DNA of 64,000 nt. Source: Babylonia areolata. Taxonomy: Eukaryota; Mollusca; Gastropoda; Neogastropoda; Buccinidae. Positions 35,340 through 42,208 of the stretch are shown here, piece by piece (position 1 is the stretch's first letter; every line of letters begins with the position of its first letter). Made by a program: the position numbers and the translations under genes. Location of the stretch: the NCBI RefSeq assembly GCF_041734735.1, contig NC_134882.1, positions 28,414,199-28,478,198 on the forward strand, read 5' to 3'. The notes beneath the pieces are model-generated. The model saw only the letters and a program-made list of their open reading frames with translations. It was not told the origin of the DNA and did no database searches.

Positions 35340-36181
35340 TTGTTTTATTTTGTTTTATTTTATTTTCTTCTATTTTATTTTTCTTTCGTTTTTTTTTCTT
35401 TTTCTTTTTAGTGCAGGCTTAACATTCATTTTGTTTGTTTTCGTTATTATAAAAAAGCAATAACTAAAATTCCAGTTTATGTCTGATATCACCAGGATCG
35501 CTTAAACACACACACACACACACACAAAGAAAAGGAAAAAAAACAACAACACACACACACCAACACAACCACCACCACCAACAAAACAAACAAACACCTA
35601 AAGTGGCAGTTTCTCTAACACTGTAATCAGTGTAAATTGATTAACAAACCAACGTAGATATCTAAGTGCATGAACCGGATAAAGTTTTGCCTTTTCGTCA
35701 GTCTGTCGAAAATGGTGGATCAGAATCATGAGTGGATTAAACTGCACAAATGCAGTATATGTATTATATATATATATTACTCCACGGGCGGAAAAACTGT
35801 CTGTTTTTGCTGCTGTTACTACCCATACTGTGCCAGCATTTGAAACAATTAGAATGTCCACTAGTGCAGCTGTCAGTTCACCATACAATACTGTGTAGTT
35901 TCAACGTAAGAATCAGCTGAGTGTCCACTTTTGCAGCCAATAATGACTCACCATACAGCACTGCATGTATGTTTTGTTTTCAGCCGGACTGCTTCCACCC
36001 TCTGGCCTCCTGGGGCCCAGCAGACCCAGAGAACCGCATTGGCCGCTACGCCCCCGCCACCCTCCCCTTCACCATGCAGGAGGGGAAGGATGGTCCCGTC
36101 AGTGTTGTTGGCGTCACACGGAACACTCCAATCAACGGCTATGACAACGCTGCCTACGCCAAAGAGTCTGAACGCTTGTAA
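362..36181 (+). CDS. SLC6 Na+/Cl- coupled transporter, glycine-transporter-like, 3' nine exons
   Basis: Nine exons with GT..AG borders and matching phases join to 387 residues plus stop: 362-496, 2183-2286, 13899-14023, 15015-15127, 30195-30326, 31639-31738, 32277-32377, 35095-35250, 35984-36181. They cover TM5 to TM12 and the cytoplasmic tail of an SLC6 plasma-membrane symporter; the 5' half lies upstream of the window. Family marks visible are [10 protein letters not shown] (TM5), [10 protein letters not shown] then [11 protein letters not shown] (TM6), the Asn of [13 protein letters not shown] (TM7), LGLDSQ (TM8, Na2 site) and DIEMMIG before TM11. The tail motif [15 protein letters not shown] resembles the WGP..EHRTGRYAP of vertebrate GlyT1 as I remember it, so glycine or a similar small amino acid is the likely cargo. 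Substrate residues in TM1 and TM3 are not in the window, so the cargo is an inference. The introns are large (up to 15 kb) and full of mobile DNA. Confidence 0.93.
641..1036 (+). mobile_element. SINE family 1, tRNA-headed, copy 1
   Basis: The head carries an A box in TGGCAGAATGGTTAAGACGC and a perfect B box GGTTCGAATCC (703-713), so it is a tRNA-derived RNA polymerase III promoter. A body with TCCATGGCAACGAGAG and the 3' end CGCCTCCTTGAGAAAATGAA follow. Three more copies are at 2411-2797 (-), 23717-24092 (+) and 28579-29062 (+). Confidence 0.85.
1037..2182 (+). other. SLC6 intron segment, no gene seen
   Basis: This is T-rich intronic sequence with a GTT/ATT-rich low-complexity patch (1200-1275) and one copy of a short repeat with GTATTC-type ends (about 1511-1621). 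ORFs here have no recognisable product. Confidence 0.6.
1511..1621 (+). repeat. Short repeat with GTATTC ends, copy 1
   Basis: This shares GTTTGCCTTGCCTCAGGCAG, ATTACCAGCAGG and TGGTCTCTTGAATACGG-type blocks with 3605-3715. Each end carries a GAATAC/GTATTC motif, as in a small MITE. A third, rearranged relative is at about 2887-3000. Confidence 0.6.
2183..2286 (+). CDS. SLC6 exon (TM6)
   Basis: The exon is 104 nt, entering in phase 0 and leaving with two bases of an Arg codon. It encodes [19 protein letters not shown] and the conserved [10 protein letters not shown]. The Ser of FYSLG is the chloride/Na1-site serine of the family. Skipping it would break the frame. Confidence 0.93.
2411..2797 (-). 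mobile_element. SINE family 1, copy 2 (reverse)
   Basis: This is the reverse complement of the 641-1036 element, from its 3' end CTTGAGAAACTGAAACTG to the tRNA-like head at about 2797. It lies 125 bp downstream of SLC6 exon 2183-2286, in inverted orientation to copy 1 upstream of that exon. Confidence 0.82.
2798..4429 (+). other. SLC6 intron segment with short repeats and microsatellite
   Basis: It holds two GTATTC-ended repeat copies (about 2887-3000 and 3605-3715) and a compound (CA)n(TA)n(TG)n tract at 4121-4200. I see no gene. Confidence 0.55.
3605..3715 (+). repeat. Short repeat with GTATTC ends, copy 2
   Basis: Clear similarity to 1511-1621 in the same orientation runs over the whole length, with a few substitutions. 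Confidence 0.6.
5668..5874 (-). mobile_element. LINE-type 3' tail fragment (reverse)
   Basis: On the minus strand this ends GGGTACTGCGCTATATAAGC followed by a T/A-rich (TTTTA)n tail. That is the format of many CR1/L2-type LINE and SINE 3' ends (..GCGCTATATAA..ATTATT). It abuts the (+) LINE at 5875 tail-outward. Confidence 0.5.
5875..7960 (+). mobile_element. L2/CR1-group LINE, 5'-truncated, with intact RT ORF
   Basis: The tail of ORF2 is open from 5875 to 7812 (645 codons). The endonuclease is missing, and the ORF begins in the EN-RT linker ([18 protein letters not shown]). RT motifs are visible: [43 protein letters not shown] (Asp266, Asp272), [13 protein letters not shown] and YADD (residues 356-359, 6940-6951). 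The C-terminal region [26 protein letters not shown] and [12 protein letters not shown] is typical of the L2/CR1 group. The 3'UTR has a T-run and ends TTAGCGCTATATAAG then (ATT)n. The initial Met is fortuitous. The lack of stops suggests a young insertion. It is nested in element A. Confidence 0.85.
7813..7975 (+). repeat. LINE 3'UTR and (ATT)n tail
   Basis: A 32-bp T-run, the block GAATGACTGGTGCGAAAGCG, AGCGCTATATAAG and (ATT)n, then (CA)n/(TA)n follow. The same 3' end recurs at 13735-13853. Confidence 0.8.
8560..9275 (-). pseudogene. Integrase-derived fragment and proline-rich tail (element A)
   Basis: The segment around 9275-9000 carries [20 protein letters not shown] and [13 protein letters not shown]. 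These recall the N-terminal zinc-binding part of Gypsy integrases (the region ending YWPGM..D). Downstream is a Pro/Ser/Asp-rich tail with [10 protein letters not shown] and [15 protein letters not shown], also present in element B at 18230-18380. It is a fossil with more than one break. Confidence 0.6.
9430..10345 (-). pseudogene. Gypsy-like gag fossil (element A)
   Basis: Blocks such as [34 protein letters not shown] and [16 protein letters not shown] match the general layout of retrotransposon gag capsid domains (Retrotrans_gag style). A C-terminal zinc-knuckle-like region follows a proline-rich stretch. The paralogue in element B (17225-18060) is alignable along its length. This is treated as a fossil. 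Confidence 0.72.
10335..12495 (-). repeat. 5' LTR/leader region of element A
   Basis: Two homology blocks show this. 10335-10710 matches 5205-5525 (same element, same orientation), sharing AACAGATATGGTCTGGCATT and AATAAATGTTTAGGAGCAGT. About 11600-12490 matches 15395-16260 of element B in inverted orientation, sharing an AGATCTATGTGAGG block and a block following CACTGACAT. There are no host exons here. Confidence 0.65.
12496..13299 (+). other. SLC6 intron segment with (TA)n(GA)n
   Basis: It contains a (TA)n tract at about 12619-12690, directly followed by (GA)n to about 12711. The rest is AT-rich and I see no gene. Confidence 0.6.
13300..13677 (+). repeat. Unclassified interspersed repeat R2, copy 1
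   Basis: This is homologous to 26444-26880 in the same orientation. Shared blocks include AGACTTGCCCGTTC, TTTCAAACGTCGACAAAACG, AAAAGAACTACGTTTGACTA and GATGTTATCTTTACAG-like sequence. The matched 3' end (TTAGG.ATACC.ACCCTA) resumes after a LINE fragment at 13854. No coding capacity is recognised. Confidence 0.65.
13678..13853 (+). mobile_element. L2/CR1-group LINE, 3' end only
   Basis: AAACCCACCTCTTC, CTTCCTTGTCTTCAG, GAATGACTGGTGTGAAAGC and AGCGCTATATAAATACT then (ATT)n align with 7757-7957 of the large LINE. It is an extremely 5'-truncated insertion inside repeat R2, ending about 45 bp before the SLC6 acceptor at 13898. Confidence 0.82.
13899..14023 (+). CDS. SLC6 exon (TM7 and EL4)
   Basis: The exon is 125 nt. 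Its first base completes Arg, then [18 protein letters not shown] follows, ending VADVADS plus one base of Gly. The Asn in LINCGTS is the conserved ion-binding Asn of TM7. A LINE 3' fragment ends about 45 bp before the acceptor. Confidence 0.92.
14024..15014 (+). other. SLC6 intron 3-4, low-complexity
   Basis: It contains a CT-rich patch (14229-14250), (CA)n at about 14456-14475 and an ATG/ATT-rich tract at 14897-15000 just before the acceptor at 15013-15014. No gene is seen. Confidence 0.6.
15015..15127 (+). CDS. SLC6 exon (EL4 and TM8)
   Basis: The exon is 113 nt, completing Gly and then reading [16 protein letters not shown] and TM8 up to LTLGLDSQ. The donor is CAG|GTAAAT. Asp-Ser of LDS are the Na2-site residues; as I recall vertebrate GlyTs have LDT here, so Ser is a mild difference. 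Confidence 0.93.
17225..18380 (+). pseudogene. Gypsy-like gag fossil and tail (element B)
   Basis: This is homologous along its length to the element A gag. Shared blocks include [42 protein letters not shown] and QQWLRED, then the zinc-knuckle-like region and the tail with [12 protein letters not shown] and [12 protein letters not shown]. It has a few breaks and is treated as a fossil. Confidence 0.7.
19375..19715 (-). repeat. LTR-derived repeat segment, copy 1
   Basis: This block is nearly repeated at 24842-25182 in the same orientation and at about 21128-21470 inverted, sharing GGAAATGTTCTGACCATAGT and CACACTGCCTGCC..GCAGGTACCTTGAC. The 19375 and 21470 arms plus 19790-20100 and 21665-21955 form a long interrupted inverted repeat of about 2.5 kb. 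Confidence 0.7.
20118..20277 (+). mobile_element. SINE family 3, 3' part
   Basis: It contains AATAGGAAAAACAAATAAAA, GGGTGGCGCTGTAGTGTAGC and CTCCCTGGGGAGAGCAGCCC, ending in an (AATAC)n-like tail. That tail matches 47750-47820 at the end of another element. Confidence 0.7.
20931..22580 (+). repeat. Mosaic of inverted LTR-derived pieces
   Basis: 21128-21470 and 21665-21955 are inverted relative to 19375-19715 and 19790-20100. A (TA)n of about 62 bp sits at 21471-21533. 22245-22580 is homologous to 4740-5080 of element A (shared GTTCAGTGA.AGATTTCTAAATGAT block). No gene is seen. Confidence 0.6.
22590..23310 (+). repeat. Repeat unit R1, copy 1
   Basis: This unit of about 600-700 bp recurs at 26905-27572 and 27577-28140, all on the same strand. 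It holds a conserved potential hairpin GCGTAG..CTACGC (23030-23054), the block GAGAGACTGGGAAAGCAGTC and TGCGGACTCT.TTTTCT. Its class is unknown, with no ORF. Confidence 0.75.
23717..24092 (+). mobile_element. SINE family 1, copy 3
   Basis: Head GAAGGAAGGTGGCAGAAAGG, with a decayed B box (GGTGCAAATCC instead of GGTTCGAATCC). The body and 3' end are as in copy 4 at 28579, its duplicate. Confidence 0.8.
24842..25890 (-). repeat. LTR-derived repeat segment, copy 3
   Basis: 24842-25182 repeats 19375-19715. 25182-25870 is the inverted match of about 20270-21128, lacking the LTR core found there at about 20680-20885. It includes the G-rich 25190-25350. It is a fossil fragment without coding parts. 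Confidence 0.65.
25900..26205 (+). repeat. A/T low-complexity tract and (GT)n
   Basis: An (A)n run at 25915-25927, a TTTTA/TTTAT-rich tract 25968-26130, a short scrap resembling the SINE family 1 end (26128-26158) and (GT)n 26158-26188. No gene. Confidence 0.7.
26345..26440 (+). mobile_element. LINE/SINE-type 3' tail fragment
   Basis: GTAAAGTGCTTTGAGC, ATATCGTGCCATATAGAAAT and (ATT)n form a typical non-LTR 3' tail. It is of a different family from the L2-type tail at 7860-7960. Confidence 0.5.
26444..26880 (+). repeat. Unclassified interspersed repeat R2, copy 2
   Basis: This is a full-length counterpart of 13300-13677 without the LINE insertion. It ends ATTAGGGATACCGACCCTA and runs into repeat R1 copy 2. 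Confidence 0.65.
26905..27572 (+). repeat. Repeat unit R1, copy 2
   Basis: Same unit as 22590-23310, in tandem with copy 3, which starts 5 bp later. The hairpin GCGTAG..CTACGC is at 27288-27312. Confidence 0.75.
27577..28140 (+). repeat. Repeat unit R1, copy 3
   Basis: Tandem to copy 2 and the left part of segmental duplication copy 2. Internal A-run at 27840-27856. Confidence 0.75.
28579..29062 (+). mobile_element. SINE family 1, copy 4
   Basis: It has an intact A-box region TGGCAGAATGGTTAAGACGC and B box GGTTCGAATCC (28647-28657), with the 3' end TTCTTTGAGAAACTGAAACTG then GAATAAACATTGACC. Confidence 0.85.
29572..29598. mobile_element. 27-bp palindromic micro-insertion
   Basis: CACGGACG at the left and CGTCCGTG at the right are perfect 8-bp inverted ends around an 11-bp AT-rich core. 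It is flanked by ACTAAGTCT and ACTGAGTCT, a 9-bp direct repeat with one mismatch. The paralogous site near 24669-24679 has a single ACTAAGTCT and no insert. Confidence 0.6.
29796..29850. repeat. (TA)n microsatellite
   Basis: An uninterrupted dinucleotide repeat in the 15 kb SLC6 intron. Other pure tracts in the window are (GA)n 30376-30410, (GT)n 30620-30646, (GT)n 33057-33090 and (TA)n 35271-35337. Confidence 0.9.
30195..30326 (+). CDS. SLC6 exon (IL4 and TM9)
   Basis: This exon has 44 codons in phase 0, from [16 protein letters not shown] to [11 protein letters not shown], with acceptor GAACAG and donor AAG|GTAAAA. It follows a 15 kb intron. A (GA)n run starts about 50 bp after the donor. 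Confidence 0.93.
30820..31638 (+). repeat. Minisatellite of reiterated splice acceptors
   Basis: About 34 units of 15-50 bp with the core GTTTTCAGGGAGGCATGTG, or GGCCTGTG in alternate units, separated by variable (GT)n. The core equals the true acceptor and first exon bases at 31632-31649 (TTTTCAG|GGAGGCATGTG). Most copies keep the polypyrimidine-CAG|G layout; a few read CGG, CTAG or CAAG. Confidence 0.92.
31639..31738 (+). CDS. SLC6 exon (TM10), acceptor continuous with a minisatellite
   Basis: The exon is 100 nt and reads [17 protein letters not shown] to LMYVY plus one base. It aligns with the QGGIYMFQLVDTYAASY segment of vertebrate GlyT2. The acceptor TTTTCAG|GGAGGCATG is the last of about 34 near-copies of the same string upstream. 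The donor is G|GTAAGT. Confidence 0.92.
32277..32377 (+). CDS. SLC6 exon (IL5 and TM11 start)
   Basis: The exon is 101 nt. It completes Gly and then reads [25 protein letters not shown] and ITPIAVA, with donor GCC|GTGAGT. The DIEMMIG motif is a family constant. Confidence 0.92.
32505..32725 (+). repeat. Solo-LTR-like fragment
   Basis: ACTCAGCTGGCTACAATGAC then TGCTTCACGGCAAGC resembles the LTR block at 16490-16530 of element B. GGTAAATAAACCATTGG, a polyadenylation-like core, follows. It is probably a lone LTR piece of a related family, and a fossil. Confidence 0.5.
32726..33190 (+). other. SLC6 intron segment, (GT)n
   Basis: A (GT)n tract with GC interruptions at 33057-33102 in otherwise unique-looking sequence. 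No gene seen. Confidence 0.5.
33194..33420 (-). mobile_element. LINE ORF2 C-terminal fragment
   Basis: The minus-strand frame reads [32 protein letters not shown] and [12 protein letters not shown] then stop. That matches the C-terminal tail found in many invertebrate LINE ORF2 proteins (..[16 protein letters not shown]..). It is followed by a short (GTGA)n tail. It is strongly 5'-truncated, and I cannot assign the clade. Confidence 0.65.
33421..34380 (+). other. CG-rich unassigned segment with G-tracts
   Basis: The base composition is unlike the rest of the intron: many CpGs and long G-tracts at 33618-33733. ORFs on both strands (up to 193 aa) have no recognisable domain. It could be the body of an unrecognised mobile element. 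Confidence 0.4.
34459..34515. repeat. Poly-C / CA low-complexity
   Basis: A C-run of 15 bp, then CACACA and CCCACCCACCCC. It is a potential G-quadruplex on the minus strand. Confidence 0.7.
35095..35250 (+). CDS. SLC6 exon (TM11 end and TM12)
   Basis: This exon has 52 codons in phase 0, reading [20 protein letters not shown], then the conserved LGWLMV of TM12 and MFRYGV. The donor GTG|GTACGT is followed 20 bp later by a (TA)n tract of about 65 bp. Confidence 0.91.
35251..35983 (+). other. Last SLC6 coding intron
   Basis: (TA)n 35271-35337, a T-rich stretch to about 35410, (CA)n 35508-35525 and a CA-rich patch to 35600. The acceptor is TTGTTTTCAG at 35974-35983. Confidence 0.7.
35984..36181 (+). 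CDS. SLC6 terminal coding exon (C-terminal tail)
   Basis: This exon has 66 codons including the TAA at 36179-36181, with acceptor TTGTTTTCAG. It encodes the soluble tail with [15 protein letters not shown] and ends [16 protein letters not shown] tail of this length and style is normal for glycine-type SLC6 proteins. Confidence 0.92.
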   Translation, partial: PDCFHPLASWGPADPENRIGRYAPATLPFTMQEGKDGPVSVVGVTRNTPINGYDNAAYAKESERL

Positions 36182-37827
36182 AATAATCACCTCATCAATG
36201 GACCCACGAACGGTTACGTCATTTCAGGGTTTTGTGATGTCATTGATGTGACAACCCAGTTGCGTAAATCAGGTACCGGCCAAATAACAGACAGTTGGTT
36301 GAATTTCTGGTTGGAGGAATCCAAACCCTCCCCTTTAAAAAACGAAACAAAACGCAAATCAGAACCTTTAATATCTTTGCTTTCATGGCCAGGTACTTTG
36401 CTTGAGGGGACACTGAGGCAGAATTGCCGATGAGGCGTTTTATTTGTTAACCAGTGATCTGAGTTTGGTACTCCGTTACGGCATGGTGTCAAGCCTTTGG
36501 GAAAGGCACTTTACTCTGATTTTCCTGACATCACCCATAAGATGCCAATAGTGAGAATCTGACTTCGATCATGGAAGATTAACACCCCCCCAAAAAAACA
36601 ACAAAAAAACAACAACCCCCCCAAAAAAAAACAAAAACAAAACCAAAACAAAACAAAAAACAAAACAAAACAAACAAAAAAACAACAAAAAAACAAAAAA
36701 CAAAACAAAAAAATGGTGGAAGGAGCTAGAGGATGTGGCCCTGCCTTCTATGCCAATCCCTAGACATAGTGAATTCATATTCACAGCCTGTAATGCCCTA
36801 AAAGGCTGTGGAACTTTAACCCATTAACCTTTTGACTTATCATCCATGTCTGGTATTGCTCATGTTGAACACGCATGTGTTAATAATGGCAGAACAAATC
36901 CGGAAGAATCAGAAAGAAAATGAGACTTGGATATTAAAAGATATTCTCGAGAAAGTGATTCTTACACTCCCAAGCTTGCTTCTTGCAACTGAGTTGATTG
37001 TGTGGTTTACATACTACGTTCTGTACATGATATGTTTTCCGTGTTTGGCTTCTCTTGTTTATTCCTTTAAGAAAAGAAAGAAAGAAAAAAAAAAAAAAGA
37101 AGAAGAAAAAAACAACAAGCAAAAACTCATTGCATTGTTTCTCTGTGACTATGATGCAACTGTATGTAATATGAACTTAATATTTCATGCAGTGTTGTTG
37201 TTTTTTTTGTAACATTTTACAAAATGTTTCTTGTACAAATCTTATTTCTTCTCCCATCTCTCTGACTCTGTCTCCCCCCTCTCTCTCTTGTACATAGAAA
37301 AGAGTTATAATGAAATTAAACTTTTGCATGTATTCTGTCTGGGCATGCTTAACTCTCTCCATACGAACGGCAAAAGAGACGACGTTAACAGCGTTTCACC
37401 CCAATTACCATCATCACAATATTGCAAGCGGAAGGCTCTTATACTGAAGAGGTGAATGTTGACAAAGAATACCACAATTCTGACGACGGAAGCTAAAGGT
37501 TGGGTCATTGAGACACCCACTGGACATCCGAGGGGTCTGTGTAGAGGAGAAGAGAGGACTGGCCGTACTGAGTGAGTTAAAGCAGATATAAAAAGAAAAC
37601 AAAACAACAACACTTGTTACATTTCTTTTGACATGTGATGTTGTATCTGTCACTCTCTCTCTCTTGTTGTTGTTGTTGTTGGGGAGTGGGGGTAGGGGGG
37701 AGGGAATTTATTTTTGGCTTTTTTGTGTGTCATCAGGATAATGCTTCTTTTTTTTATCTGAATTATGAAGGCTGTCTTGGTATGCTCATACAGAATGGAT
37801 GCATAGAAAAATAACACACCAAAGTAG
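36182..37827 (+). other. Probable SLC6 3'UTR and flank
   Basis: No further coding exon is visible. Contents: a small fragment related to SINE family 4 (36478-36545), an AAAAC-rich low-complexity tract (36585-36712), an A-run (37088-37100) and a candidate polyadenylation signal variant ATTAAA at about 37314. The real 3' end cannot be fixed from sequence alone. Confidence 0.45.
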
Positions 37828-38217
37828 CTTCTTCTTCTTCTTCTTCTGCGTACGTGGGCTGCAACTCCCACGTCCACTCGTATGCACACGAGTGGGCCTT
37901 TACGTGTATGACTGCTTTTACCCTGCCATGTAGGCAGCCATACTCTGTTTTCGGGGGTGTGCATGCTGGGTATGTTCTTGTTTCCATAACCCACCGAATG
38001 CTGACATGGATTACAGGATCTTCAACGTGTGCATTTGATCTTCTGCTTGCATATACACATGAAGGGGGTTCAGGCACTAGCAGGTCTGCACATATGTTGA
38101 CCTGGGAGATCGTAAAAATCTCCACCCTTTACCCACCAGGCGCCGTCACCGTGATTCGAACCCGGGACCCTCAGATTGACAGTCCAACGCTTTAACCACT
38201 CGGCTATTGCGCCCGTC
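37828..38217 (-). mobile_element. SINE family 2, tRNA-headed, copy 1
   Basis: The minus strand begins GGGCGCAATAGCCGAGTGGT, with B box GGGTTCGAATCAC, a tRNA-Ser-like head. Then come GGTGGGTAAAGGGTGGAGAT, TGCAGACCTGCTAGTGCC, GTGGGAGTTGCAGCCCACG and an (AAG)n tail. Further copies are at 44340-44505, 49712-50100 and 61390-61766. Confidence 0.85.
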
Positions 38218-38599
38218 TACACCAAAGTAGCAAGCTAGATGATCCCAGCTGATTGTTTCAAGGCACTGATGAAGCAGATTCTTTACTCCCCTCTCTGCTA
38301 GATTTTGTGTGGTAGTTTGGGGCGGTTGTCCTTCTGTCTTAGAAAAAGAACCCATGTCACATAGCACCAGGCTATGGCCAAAATTCTTTGCAGTTTTAAG
38401 GAAGGTCTATTTCACAGTTTAGTTCACATTATCAGTCTTGTGGGTCTTTTGACTTGTATTTGAATATAGCATATGTTTGCAGACATAGTGTTCTAAATAC
38501 CAAAACATTTTTATACGAATTATGAAACGATTTAAATCTGAGTTTTTAACCAGCATGTTCAAGTGATATGAGAATGGAAATATCATTTTTGTTAAGAGC

Positions 38600-38633
<34 letters not shown>

Positions 38634-40838
38634 TTCGGTGTCAACCGCTTTGGTAAAAGGGACTTAACTGGCTGATCCATATCTTTTGTACGTGATCATT
38701 CTGTGTGAGTGCATTTTACTCAGAGATCTATTGCTTTGCAGTGTAATCATCCATGCTTGCTTTACAAAAGTGTATCAAAAAGTCTGCTTGTTATGTTGTA
38801 TCGACCTTGAAAATAACCAGTTTGCTTTTAGTGAGATACGTTCACCTGAAGAAGAAACATCATGAGCATGTGGTGAAGTGAATACCCTAACACATTAATT
38901 ACACATTCTGAGTTCAACGATATGTTTTATATTTTATCTATATATTTAGATGTGCATCTGTTCACCTTTTACTTAATCCTGTTACAACTCAGTTACGTAT
39001 TATGAAAGAAAGCATCAACATGATTCCCATAAAATGAATATCTCTTGAGGGGATGAGAAGTGTTGAATGTGGAGTGTTTTGATTTAGTTTTTAATTTTGG
39101 TTATTCATCCTTTTTCCCCCTTTTTGTGGAACTAGAAGAATAAAGAAAAAAATATCTGTGATCTGCATTCTTTGTATGTTTCATCGACTGGAAAGGAGAA
39201 GCGAAATGTGAAATACAAATCTGACATTGTCCCAGAAAACAATAAACTCTTAAATTCTTCAATATATATTTCTTAGCAAGTATCAGAGCTGCTGCAGTTT
39301 TCATTCATGTAGCAAAAGTAATAAAAGGACACATATTGGGACAATCTGGGTGCTGGCTGGATCTATGTACAGGAATGTAGATAACTATGTATTGTTGTTG
39401 CTATGTATAATATACATTCCCTGTGTAGTTTTGTTTCTTTTAATAACCAGAAATGTGAGGAAATAATTCAGCCACAGATTTTCGAGACTCACAGCAAAGT
39501 CTGAGTGAAATTTGAATTTCAGTACTGATCACTTTGTGCCACAAAAGGCAGGCAGGAACTCCACAAGATATTTGTCTTGTGTGTGCACATCTTTCTTGTC
39601 TTTTAATAGAATATAACAAAACAATTCTGGGAATGTCAGTTTCAGAATTAGAGTCCAATCAACATGAACTTATGGGGACAAATAAAAAGTGCAGTTCATG
39701 TTGTTGATTAACCTATATTGGCTTGTTGAAAATCACTGTCAACTTGGAAAGAGTACATAAGAGACGTATGTAAGAGATGTATGTATAAAGCCTATGCATT
39801 CATGTAACAGACGTGAAATGGAGAACAACTGATAATCAGTTATCTTGATATCACCATGGAAACAGCCTACCACAGACATATAGCTCCAAATATTTCTGTA
39901 CAACCCTAAAATTCATATATCACCACATGGACAATTATTGGTAAAAATTACAGTCATAAAGCAGCATTTTTCACAAAGTAATTACAATTTTCAGTTGCAC
40001 TGAGAAAATCATCTTTCATATCAAAAAAGTTAAAACTAAAATAATCAGGTTTTTTTCCCCTTTGAAAACAAGGGTCACATTAATGAAAATTCTGCAGCTC
40101 ACATTAAGGAAAATTTCATATACTATGATTCTTGTTGTCCATGGCATTGTGGTACAAAACAGAAAAGCACTCAGTTGGGATTCAAGAAATAGTTTGCTGA
40201 AATCACATTTTATGTCAGGTATTTCCTACAGTAAGTGAAAAACACTGTTAACCACAGAAAACAGTCATGCTCCAAGTGCTAGGTATTTAATGATTTTGCG
40301 CATTTTCAGGCAATAAAAATCATATAAATGTTTTGTGCTTATTCTTTATTCAATGGTGGTCATGCTCATTCTCCATTTAAGCACACACACACACACACAC
40401 AAACAACAACCAAACAAACAAAAAACACACACAAACTCACACAATGCACACCCATGCACACATACACACACACAGAAGTTCCATTATCCTTTCAACAATA
40501 TTTACAACACATATGAATCTCACACAAAAGTTTATTTCTCAATGAAATGTTTATAAAACAATTATGTGGCACTGTATAATTCAATAAGGACCACGACCAA
40601 TAAACTGAACAGCATTGCTGGAATTCCTTGACAGGTTTTCACAAAACAATACTTATAAATATATCAATAAATGATTGTTGTAAATTTAGATTATATATAC
40701 ATATAAAAAAAAATTCCTGACCATTCTCCATTTCTATAAATGTTAGTTTCTGAAGATGGTACAGGCACAAAAGTGTACAAAAGAAACAATGACAATAAAA
40801 AAGTTTACCTTGACTCATCAGGCACTGGTGAGATTTAA
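38218..40838 (+). other. Intergenic, no gene seen
   Basis: AT-rich sequence with (GT)n 38601-38628, a candidate AATAAA (39138-39143) and a CA-rich stretch (40381-40475). The short ORFs show no recognisable features. Confidence 0.5.
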
Positions 40839-41373
40839 GGGGGGACTTGGCGTGCATTTTTGATGAAAAATCACCAGGAAATGTGTTTTGGGGTTATTGT
40901 AAATTTTGAAAGAATAATATATCTACAAACGCTTTTTGGATGTCTTTTGCTTTAATTTTGCATAAAAGTGTGTGTAATTGTACTTTTTTTTAATGTAGGT
41001 GGCCTCAAATATTTATCGGAAATCGAAGTCGAATCACAAAAATCGCTATCTTCAGACCCTAGCAACCACCACTTTCGTTTTACCAATTGAGGTGTGTGAC
41101 CGCTCGTTTGAAAGCTAAACATACGCTCTTTCCGGTCAACCTAATTTCATATGCAAACAACCTCAGTGCGAGAGCTCCGCGAAGCACGAAATGGCTCACC
41201 CAACAACAGTGTATAAACCGGTGATTGGGCCTAAGCTGTCACGAGGGTAAATCCATGATTCTGATTGGCCGAAACTCCAGTCATCCGCCATCTTTGTTCA
41301 TAGCGTCTGTTTCGAAGTGAGCGAACTAGGACATTCATTTTGTCACTTTTAGGCACAGTTTTGCTTTTTTACA

Positions 41374-42153
41374 ATGCCAACAAAGTTTGGAACGAAGTTT
41401 AGAGTACTCCATAAGTTTGGTACAAAGAAGAGAAAAGGGAAATGTGGAAAAGCCAGCCGCCAATCACAGCAAACTGAGGTCGAATCGACAACCTGTGAGC
41501 CGACTCCATCAACGTCGTCTGCTATGGAATACCCGTCCTCTACTTCAAAGAAAAAAAAAAGGACTTTTTCTCAAAAAAGAAGGCAGTGTCTGATTCTAGT
41601 GAAGAAGTAGATGAGTCTGGACCCAGCAAAAAACAAAGACTGGAAGAGGAAGCTGTAGAAGAAGTGAGAAGTGACGATCTCAACAACATCATGAACCTGA
41701 GCTGCCTTCAGTCTCTCATCGATTCCAGTGGTGCATTGTGTCCAGAATGCAAAGAACCGGTAAGTCGATCGTTGATTTCTTTGTTTATTTTTCGTTTTCT
41801 TTATCATTCATACTTCTTCCTGGTCCTTGTGAAGTGTGAGAGGAGAGAATTAGATAGTGGTGTGAGGGGGTGAGTGGGGGGCTGTGTGTGTGTGTCGTGG
41901 GGTGTGTGTGAGAGGTTATGTGTTTATTCAATGTGTGTGTGTTCCAGGTTGTGTTTATTCAGTGTGTGTGTGTGTGTGGCTGTGAGTGTGTTCAGTGTAT
42001 TAGTGTGTGTTTCAGGTTATGTGTTTATTCATAGTGTGTTTGTGTGTGTGATTATTCTGTGTGTTTGAATATGTTTCAGGTTATGGGTTTGTTCATTGTG
42101 TATGTGTATGAGATGTGTATATTCCATGTGTGTTTCAGGTTATGTGTTTGTTC

Positions 42154-42208
<55 letters not shown>
